Assembly: GCA_043820985.1 (NCBI GenBank)
Contig: JBDRDH010000005.1
Coordinates: 1 to 13,464, forward strand
Length of the DNA stretch: 13,464 nucleotides
DNA from: JAAYXS01 sp043820985
GTDB taxonomy: Bacteria; Planctomycetota; Phycisphaerae; UBA1845; Fen-1342
Reading direction: 5' to 3'
Shown here: positions 7,724-13,464 of the stretch, piece by piece
Numbering within the stretch: the stretch's first letter is position 1
Layout: each line of letters starts with the position of its first letter
Notes under the pieces: model-generated
Told to the model about the DNA's origin: nothing
The model's database searches: none
Seen by the model: the letters and a program-made list of their open reading frames with translations, nothing else
Program-made: the position numbers and the translations under genes

Positions 7724-7751
7724 GAACCTTGACACGCCGGCCGGCGACTAT
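7724..7751 (+). promoter_or_regulatory. Candidate ECF-type promoter for the sigma gene
   Basis: TGAACCTT (7723-7730) contains the GAAC typical of ECF sigma -35 boxes. After 17 nt comes CGAC-TAT (7745-7751), close to the CGTC-type -10. This is the layout expected of an autoregulated ECF gene. A TTGACA (7729-7734) overlaps it, but no good sigma-70 -10 lies at the right distance. If real, transcription would start within about 10 nt of ATG 7764, giving almost no leader. Confidence 0.35.
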
Positions 7752-7763
7752 ATGGCGGTAGTT

Positions 7764-8309
7764 ATGAACCGGACGCGCGACAGAGTGATCGACGAATTGC
7801 TCGTCGTGCGTTGCCAGGAAGGCGGCCGGGAGGCTTTCGATCTGCTCGTACGCCGCTGGCAACGCCGTCTGTGGCGGTACGCCCGGCGTCTTACCGGTCA
7901 TGACGACGCGGCCTGGGACGTCATGCAGGAAACGTGGATAGCCATTATGCGGCAGATCCGCAAACTCAACGATCCGGCGTGGTTCGCGGCCTGGGCGTAC
8001 CGTATCGTGCGGAACAAGTGCGCGGACTACGTTCGCCGAGCCAGCCGGCGGAAGAAGCTCGCTGAGGCGCTGGCCGAGCAGCAAAGGGCCACCGCCGATT
8101 CGCTGCGGGAAAATCCCGGCGACATGGTGACGGAGGCCCTGCGGCGACTATCAACGGATCAGCAGGAGCTGCTGGCGCTGAAGTACAACGCGGACCTGAA
8201 CGTGGTCGAAATCGCCGTCGTGCTCGGCATCCCGACGGGGACGGTCAAGAGTCGGCTGCACCACGCGCGGGAAGAACTGAGGAATATTCTGGAAGGAGAC
8301 CAGTCATGA
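7764..8309 (+). CDS. ECF-type RNA polymerase sigma factor
   Basis: The 181-residue protein has the length of a minimal ECF sigma factor with no extra domains. Sigma region 2 spans about residues 8-94 ('EAFDLLVRRWQRRLWRYARR', then 'DVMQETWIAI', then 'WAYRIVRNKCADYVRR', covering core binding and -10 recognition). Region 4 spans about 124-179 ('LRRLSTDQQELLALKY', 'VVEIAVVLGIPTGTVKSRL'), the helix-turn-helix that reads the -35. It redirects RNA polymerase, usually in response to envelope or surface signals. The start is ambiguous: ATG 7764 has a weak GGCGG 5 nt upstream and fits the candidate promoter. ATG 7752 (four more residues) is possible. An in-frame start at 7656 would translate repeat DNA and is rejected. 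It overlaps the next gene by ATGA, so the two are probably translationally coupled. Its targets are unknown; the divergent operon is a natural candidate. Confidence 0.88.
   Translation: MNRTRDRVIDELLVVRCQEGGREAFDLLVRRWQRRLWRYARRLTGHDDAAWDVMQETWIAIMRQIRKLNDPAWFAAWAYRIVRNKCADYVRRASRRKKLAEALAEQQRATADSLRENPGDMVTEALRRLSTDQQELLALKYNADLNVVEIAVVLGIPTGTVKSRLHHAREELRNILEGDQS
8291..8298 (+). promoter_or_regulatory. Shine-Dalgarno site inside the sigma gene for the downstream ORF
   Basis: GGAAGGAG lies 7 nt before the ATG at 8306, inside the last codons of the sigma gene. It supports separate strong initiation of the small membrane protein. Confidence 0.8.
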
Positions 8310-8668
8310 ACAAACTCGATGATGACATCAAAAGAGCACTGGCTAACGGGGAATCGATCTACGATCTCGAAAAGGAAGAGGGCCTCTTCAAACAATGGGC
8401 CGGCGTCTATCGGGGCAAGCTGAGCTGGCTGGCGATCACCGTCGCGGTCGAGGCGGTCGTGTTTCTCGTGCTGCTAGTGCTGGCGGTGATCAATTTCTTC
8501 CAGACCGACGACACCAAGTGGCAGATCTTCTACGCCACCGGCGTCCTGCTAATGGCCGGCCTGCTGCTACTGGTAAAACTCTGGGGCTGGATGCTGATAC
8601 ACCGCTACGCCCTCCAACGCGAGATCAAGCGGTTGGAACTGCGGATAATGGAACTCGGCGAGAAGTAG
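8306..8668 (+). CDS. Small two-helix membrane protein, DUF6768-like; possible sigma partner
   Basis: The 120-residue protein has a charged N-terminus ('DDDIKRAL', then 'LEKEEGLFKQWAGVYRGKLSW'), two predicted transmembrane helices (about 39-64 and 74-97) and a basic amphipathic C-terminus ('LQREIKRLELRIMEL') that may form a short coiled coil. From memory, the layout with the aromatic 'KLWGWM' and 'EIKRLELRI' segments matches the DUF6768 family, often found beside ECF sigma genes; a profile search would settle this. It overlaps the sigma stop by ATGA and has a strong SD, so matched production is likely. By position it may hold the sigma factor at the membrane as an unconventional anti-sigma, but it lacks a recognisable zinc-binding anti-sigma (ZAS) motif. 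A 44-bp repeat starts 3 bp after its stop. Confidence 0.75.
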   Translation: MNKLDDDIKRALANGESIYDLEKEEGLFKQWAGVYRGKLSWLAITVAVEAVVFLVLLVLAVINFFQTDDTKWQIFYATGVLLMAGLLLLVKLWGWMLIHRYALQREIKRLELRIMELGEK

Positions 8669-8670
8669 GG

Positions 8671-8714
8671 TTCGCCGCGCGGACCACCTGTGGGACTGGT
8701 TTCTAACCGGTCAG
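8671..8714 (+). repeat. 44-bp direct repeat, right copy
   Basis: This is the same element as 7637-7680, offset by exactly 1034 bp, in the same orientation and starting 3 bp after the membrane-protein stop codon. The palindromic core is GACTGGTT-TCT-AACCGGTC (8694-8712), with one mismatch in the arms. Confidence 0.8.
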
Positions 8715-8803
8715 TTCGGGAATCGGGATTGAACCGCCAAGGCGCGGAGAGCGCCAAGTTGACGGAGGGTTCAGGCTTCGGGGTTCAGGATTCAGGATGT
8801 TGT

Positions 8804-8875
8804 GCGTGCCACTGCTTTCAAGCAGTGCCCTTCGGGGACCTTGCGAGGTCGCACTGCTCAAGAGCAGTGGCACAC
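8804..8875. repeat. Compound palindromic element (three-hairpin fold)
   Basis: The outer arms GTGCCACTGCT (8806-8816) and AGCAGTGGCAC (8863-8873) are perfect complements. Inside are CACTGCTT-TC-AAGCAGTG (8810-8827), GACC/GGTC (8837-8840 with 8847-8850) and CACTGCTC-AA-GAGCAGTG (8852-8869). It can fold either as one long stem or as separate hairpins. It resembles paired REP-type elements and is non-coding. Confidence 0.75.
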
Positions 8876-8966
8876 CGTCAGTGCCACCCGCCCCCAATCA
8901 GGAGGCCCCCGGTGGGATTAAGATAACTGTGCGGGTGATGTCAGGCAATAGATATAGAGTGTGTTT

Positions 8967-8989
8967 GGGATTTTTACCCACGAAATCCC
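8967..8989. repeat. Hairpin, 7-bp arms
   Basis: GGGATTT (8967-8973) pairs with AAATCCC (8983-8989) around a 9-nt loop. Confidence 0.6.
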
Positions 8990-8990
8990 T

Positions 8991-9012
8991 CTGCGAAGGG
9001 GGAGCTTCGCAG
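8991..9012. repeat. Hairpin, 8-bp arms
   Basis: CTGCGAAG (8991-8998) pairs perfectly with CTTCGCAG (9005-9012) around the 6-nt loop GGGGAG. It follows the previous hairpin with a single base between them. Confidence 0.7.
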
Positions 9013-9025
9013 TACCTAGACAGAT

Positions 9026-9042
9026 GGTCCGAACAGCGGACC
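9026..9042. repeat. Hairpin, 6-bp arms
   Basis: GGTCCG (9026-9031) pairs with CGGACC (9037-9042) around AACAG. Confidence 0.5.
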
Positions 9043-9085
9043 CTACCACTTGGCTGCACAGAGCCAAAACCATTGTGTACACATA

Positions 9086-9108
9086 CACTGGCAGGCAAGC
9101 TGCCAGTG
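9086..9108. repeat. Hairpin, 9-bp arms, related to the compound palindrome
   Basis: CACTGGCAG (9086-9094) pairs perfectly with CTGCCAGTG (9100-9108) around GCAAG. It is followed by GCAC, so like the 8852-8873 hairpin it ends in CAGTGGCAC, which suggests the same element family. Confidence 0.7.
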
Positions 9109-9130
9109 GCACTCGGCGTGGGTTGAAACC

Positions 9131-9160
9131 CGCGGCTCGGCAGGAGCCTCGCTCTCCCGG
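9131..9160 (+). repeat. Dispersed intergenic element, copy 2 (matches 175-204)
   Basis: This copy has the core GCGGCTCGGCAGGAGCCTCG and matches the copy near the window start apart from a few substitutions. It directly follows a small GGGTT-GA-AACCC hairpin (9120-9131). Confidence 0.6.
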
Positions 9161-9197
9161 CATACGAAGATGGTGCGTCAAGACGCACAGCACACGA

Positions 9198-9226
9198 CTG
9201 ACTGGTTGCAAACCGGTCCCACAGTG
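9198..9226 (-). repeat. Third copy of the 44-bp repeat core, inverted
   Basis: Read on the minus strand, TGTGGGACCGGTTTGCAACC followed by AGTCAG matches the core of the 7637-7680 and 8671-8714 copies with few differences. The arms GACTGGTT/AACCGGTC (9200-9218) retain the hairpin. Confidence 0.7.
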
Positions 9227-9262
9227 CGGTGGGTTGGCTGCGTGTCATGTGCACTTAATGCG

Positions 9263-9292
9263 ACAGCCCGCCGCGCGAGAGCGACGGGCTGT
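9263..9292 (-). terminator. 12-bp stem downstream of clpC, possible terminator
   Basis: ACAGCCCGCCGC (9263-9274) pairs with GCGACGGGCTGT (9281-9292) with one mismatch around a 6-nt loop. It lies about 80 nt past the clpC stop and could serve both convergent genes. There is no U-run on either side, so intrinsic termination is not assured. Confidence 0.4.
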
Positions 9293-9313
9293 GGATGATA
9301 TTTCAGATTGGCT

Positions 9314-9372
9314 TAATGCTCGTCGATCAGGTCGCCTAATGTGCGTTAATCAGGTTACCTAATGCGCGTTGA

Positions 9373-9382
<10 letters not shown>
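9314..9382. repeat. Three tandem 23-bp repeats overlapping the clpC stop codon
   Basis: The units 9314-9336, 9337-9359 and 9360-9382 follow each other without gaps and share the pattern TAATGYKCGTYRATCAGGTY. The last unit contains the clpC stop codon (TGA on the minus strand, 9373-9375); the other two carry decayed copies of the same end-of-gene text. Confidence 0.85.
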
Positions 9383-11895
<2,513 letters not shown>

Positions 11896-11905
11896 GCCTA
11901 ACACA

Positions 11906-11911
11906 CTCCTT
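11906..11911 (-). promoter_or_regulatory. Shine-Dalgarno site of clpC
   Basis: AAGGAG on the minus strand lies 10 nt before ATG 11895 and only 1 nt before the alternative GTG, which decides the start. Confidence 0.75.
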
Positions 11912-11986
11912 GTCGCGGATCAAAATCAGGCCATACGGCACTGATGGGCCGCAACAACGTGTTTACGGGACTACCTACGGCGGAGG

Positions 11987-12015
11987 ATTCTAGCGCGTAG
12001 TGATTGTACCATCAA
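11987..12015 (-). promoter_or_regulatory. Candidate sigma-70-type promoter of clpC
   Basis: On the minus strand TTGATG (12010-12015) and TAGAAT (11987-11992) are separated by exactly 17 nt, matching 4/6 and 5/6 of the consensus. The leader would be about 85 nt. No CIRCE-like (TTAGCACTC-N9-GAGTGCTAA) or CtsR-like heptad was found nearby. Confidence 0.5.
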
Positions 12016-12021
12016 GCGCGC

Positions 12022-12060
12022 TACACTCACCATGGTTGGTATCGACCATGGGAGGGTGTA
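12022..12060 (-). terminator. Bulged hairpin just after the membrane/TPR-like gene
   Basis: CCATGGT (12030-12036) pairs with ACCATGG (12045-12051). Pairing extends outward through CTC/GAG and TACA/TGTA with bulges, about 14 bp in all around an 8-nt loop. It begins 2 nt beyond the stop codon at 12063-12065 and directly precedes the clpC promoter. This suits an end-of-operon signal, but there is no U-tract. Confidence 0.4.
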
Positions 12061-12062
12061 AA

Positions 12063-12644
12063 TCAAGCTTCGCCGTCAGCCTGACGCGAGAAGGCAGTCA
12101 AGTCAATTGTACTCTTGTCCGACGCAGCCAGCACGGCTCGAACTTCAGCGCGGTAGATGTGGTGTTTGTCCAGTTTTTGCACCTGCCGCCAGGCGGACTT
12201 TATAGCGTCGGGCTCCTTCAGGCCACTGGCGATTTGAGCGGCGCGATAAGCGATAAATAGATCGTTTTTGTGCTGTTCACGGAGGGGTTCGAGCGCCTGG
12301 GCCGCCGCCAGAAAATCCCCACGCCGTAAGCAATCCTGAACGGCGGCCAAAGTCTCGTGCCGAAGAGCGCTGGCAAGTTGGTGTTGTCGTGAGTGAGCGG
12401 TGTAAGCCAGGCGGATCTGGGCCCCGACATATGCCCCGCCAGCCAGTCCGATACTCAGTCCACGAGCCCAGGGGGCAAAATCATAGGGGACCAGCAGGGT
12501 GACCCAAAGCGCATAGTTTGCGCATACGATAAAAGCCAAACCCACCAGCAAGCCGGTCCAGATGCGCTGCAGGATGATGATACCGGCTCCGGGAATCAGC
12601 AGGTTCACCACCGCCGCCAGGGATATCAGGCGGCTTTCGCTCAC
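12063..12644 (-). CDS. Membrane protein with a C-terminal TPR-like helical region, function unknown
   Basis: The 193-residue protein has three predicted transmembrane segments in its first 80 residues (about 5-25, 30-52 and 60-80). The first contains 'LIPGAGIIIL', a P-G-x-G turn seen in several small membrane proteins. A helical, presumably cytoplasmic part (about 84-175) follows, with spaced alanines and a 'GDFLAAAQALEPL' segment like a TPR or Sel1-type repeat. No catalytic motif is visible. The GTG start is supported by GGGAG 9 nt upstream and by the 4-nt GTGA overlap with the glycosyltransferase stop, which implies translational coupling. The family was not recognised. Context suggests a membrane partner for a glycan or envelope pathway, but that is inference. 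Confidence 0.7.
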   Translation of the reverse strand: MSESRLISLAAVVNLLIPGAGIIILQRIWTGLLVGLAFIVCANYALWVTLLVPYDFAPWARGLSIGLAGGAYVGAQIRLAYTAHSRQHQLASALRHETLAAVQDCLRRGDFLAAAQALEPLREQHKNDLFIAYRAAQIASGLKEPDAIKSAWRQVQKLDKHHIYRAEVRAVLAASDKSTIDLTAFSRQADGEA

Positions 12645-13464
12645 GGCTTCGAGCTCCCGCTCAATGACTGTTCCACACTTTCACTATCCACACTGATCTG
12701 CCTATACACTTCAATCAACTCCGTGACCAAGTGGCTGACGACGTGGTGCGTGCGTACATATTCAGTCGTCGATTTCCGCAACTCGGGTACGCGGCGGTCC
12801 TTTTCCAGCACTCGTGTCAGGTAGTATGCCAACTCAACGGCTGAACCAGGGGTGAAGAGCCAGGTGGTTTGATCCTCGACAAACCAGTCCGCCACTTGAT
12901 CGCGTGAAGCCAGCACGATCTTTCCCATGGCCATGGCCAGCAGTGGCGCCAGAGACAGCTCATTCTGGCAGGCTGGCACAACATAAACGTCGGCGCCATA
13001 CATGGCCTGGTCCCACAAGCGGGGCTCATCGATGAGCGAGATGCAATGTTGTACTTGCATCTGGCGCGCGTGCTCCCACACGGCGCGCACGTCGGGGCCA
13101 TCACCAATCAGGACCAGTTGGAGATCATGCTCCTTGCGGCGGAGCTGGGCCACGGCATCAATCAACGTCATCAGACCAGCATCCGCGTTGATATGGCCGG
13201 TCCACAAAATGCCCAGCGTATGCTCGGTGGTCTGACACTCGACCTGCTTGTCCGGCATGAGAATGGCCGGTTTCAGGATACGGAGGTCTTCTCTTTTTAC
13301 AGTGCTGTCTTTGTGGTACATCTCGGCCAGGCCATTACAACCGGCCGCCAGGTACAGATGGGGCTGATCGCCGTAACGAGCAAACCGTGCCAGATCGTGT
13401 GTCGAGAGTGCATGAGCCAGTACCGGAATACCCGCGTGCAAGGCGGGTTCCCCGACTGAGCGCA
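12641..13464 (-). CDS. GT4-like glycosyltransferase, 5' end beyond the window
   Basis: This is the C-terminal 274 codons or so of a GT-B-fold glycosyltransferase. The reading frame stays open to the window edge, so the TTG at 13441 is not believed to be the start. The visible part covers the end of the N-terminal domain and the donor-binding domain: 'LGILWTGHINADAGLMTLIDAV' (13226-13161), 'LVLIGDGP' (13114-13091) and 'YVVPACQNELSLAPLLAMAMG' (12985-12923). These correspond to the GT4 elements 'F-x-G-R-x-x-x-x-K-G', 'L-x-I-x-G-x-G-P' and the E-x7-E region. The second Glu of that motif is Leu and the first is Asn with a Glu next to it, so donor binding may be altered. It would transfer a sugar from a nucleotide-sugar donor in surface polysaccharide or cell-wall glycan synthesis. 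Its stop overlaps the downstream start by GTGA. Confidence 0.8.
   Translation of the reverse strand, partial: RSVGEPALHAGIPVLAHALSTHDLARFARYGDQPHLYLAAGCNGLAEMYHKDSTVKREDLRILKPAILMPDKQVECQTTEHTLGILWTGHINADAGLMTLIDAVAQLRRKEHDLQLVLIGDGPDVRAVWEHARQMQVQHCISLIDEPRLWDQAMYGADVYVVPACQNELSLAPLLAMAMGKIVLASRDQVADWFVEDQTTWLFTPGSAVELAYYLTRVLEKDRRVPELRKSTTEYVRTHHVVSHLVTELIEVYRQISVDSESVEQSLSGSSKP

Larger units (their letters stand above)
7410..7763. other. Divergent intergenic region with repeat DNA
   Basis: This region separates the minus-strand operon from the plus-strand ECF sigma gene. It holds a small palindrome (GGACG-TAG-CGTCC, 7583-7595), a 44-bp repeat copy (7637-7680) and a candidate ECF promoter (7724-7751). 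No convincing promoter for the minus-strand operon could be read. A weak TTGGCG/TACTGT pair exists on the minus strand but its spacing and -10 match are poor. Open frames across this stretch translate the repeats and are not believed. Confidence 0.6.
8669..9372. other. Convergent intergenic region packed with palindromes
   Basis: No gene is supported. The region lies between the 3' ends of the membrane-protein gene (plus) and clpC (minus). It contains the right 44-bp repeat copy, degenerate 'CCGCCAAGGCGCGGAGAGCGCC' type text near 8740, a compound palindrome, at least five further hairpins, a 30-bp dispersed element, an inverted third copy of the palindromic core, a terminator-like stem and a 23-bp triple repeat. 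Open frames here simply read through these hairpins on both strands. Confidence 0.75.

Noticed and set aside
7656..7763. Upstream ATG extending the ECF sigma factor by 36 residues
   Set aside because: The extension would be encoded by the 44-bp repeat and by the candidate promoter, contains no sigma-factor features, and is not needed for a full-length ECF protein.
8797..9362. Several overlapping open frames of 80-130 codons in both strands
   Set aside because: They run through hairpins on both strands, have no SD, and their sequences are the translated repeats.
12022..12060. CIRCE heat-shock operator upstream of clpC
   Set aside because: The inverted repeat is CCATGGT/ACCATGG-based and does not match the TTAGCACTC-N9-GAGTGCTAA consensus in arms or spacing.

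Overview
The window looks like part of a chromosome from a planctomycete-type bacterium (Planctomycetota, possibly a Phycisphaerae relative). This rests on four secreted proteins that end in the 'GDMNCDG...DIDGF' dockerin-like double EF-hand tail common in that group, an ECF sigma factor paired with a small two-helix membrane protein, a full-length ClpC, and intergenic DNA full of small palindromic repeats. The base composition appears moderately GC-rich. The assignment is inferred from family habits; there is no rRNA or tRNA gene here to confirm it.

Layout. (1) 1-308: non-coding, with small repeats and hairpins downstream of the first gene. (2) 309-7409, minus strand: four closely spaced genes, probably one operon transcribed from 7409 towards 309. 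In order they encode a PQQ-like (BamB-type) beta-propeller, a double YVTN-type beta-propeller, a C45-like Ntn-hydrolase and an eight-repeat propeller-like protein. Each has a signal peptide and finishes with the same 61-62 residue module. (3) 7410-7763: divergent intergenic region with palindromes and a candidate ECF promoter. (4) 7764-8668, plus strand: ECF sigma factor and a DUF6768-like membrane protein, overlapping by ATGA; this pair is bracketed by 44-bp direct repeats. (5) 8669-9372: about 700 bp of non-coding DNA between convergent genes, densely packed with hairpins and ending in a 23-bp triple repeat that runs into the clpC stop codon. (6) 9373-11895, minus strand: clpC with its own candidate promoter. 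(7) 12063-13464, minus strand: a membrane/TPR-like protein overlapping by GTGA with a partial GT4-like glycosyltransferase that runs off the window edge.

How it fits together (inference). The four-gene operon sends out proteins that share one address or docking tag, three ligand-binding-type propellers and one hydrolase, which suggests co-assembly on a surface or matrix. The divergent ECF sigma/DUF6768 pair is placed to be the envelope-sensing regulator of that operon, but no matching promoter was found in front of it. ClpC is housekeeping protein quality control. The glycosyltransferase and its partner belong to a separate operon that begins outside the window.

The strongest candidate for something under-described is the dockerin-tagged propeller/Ntn-hydrolase operon. 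The palindromic repeat families in the intergenic regions come second.
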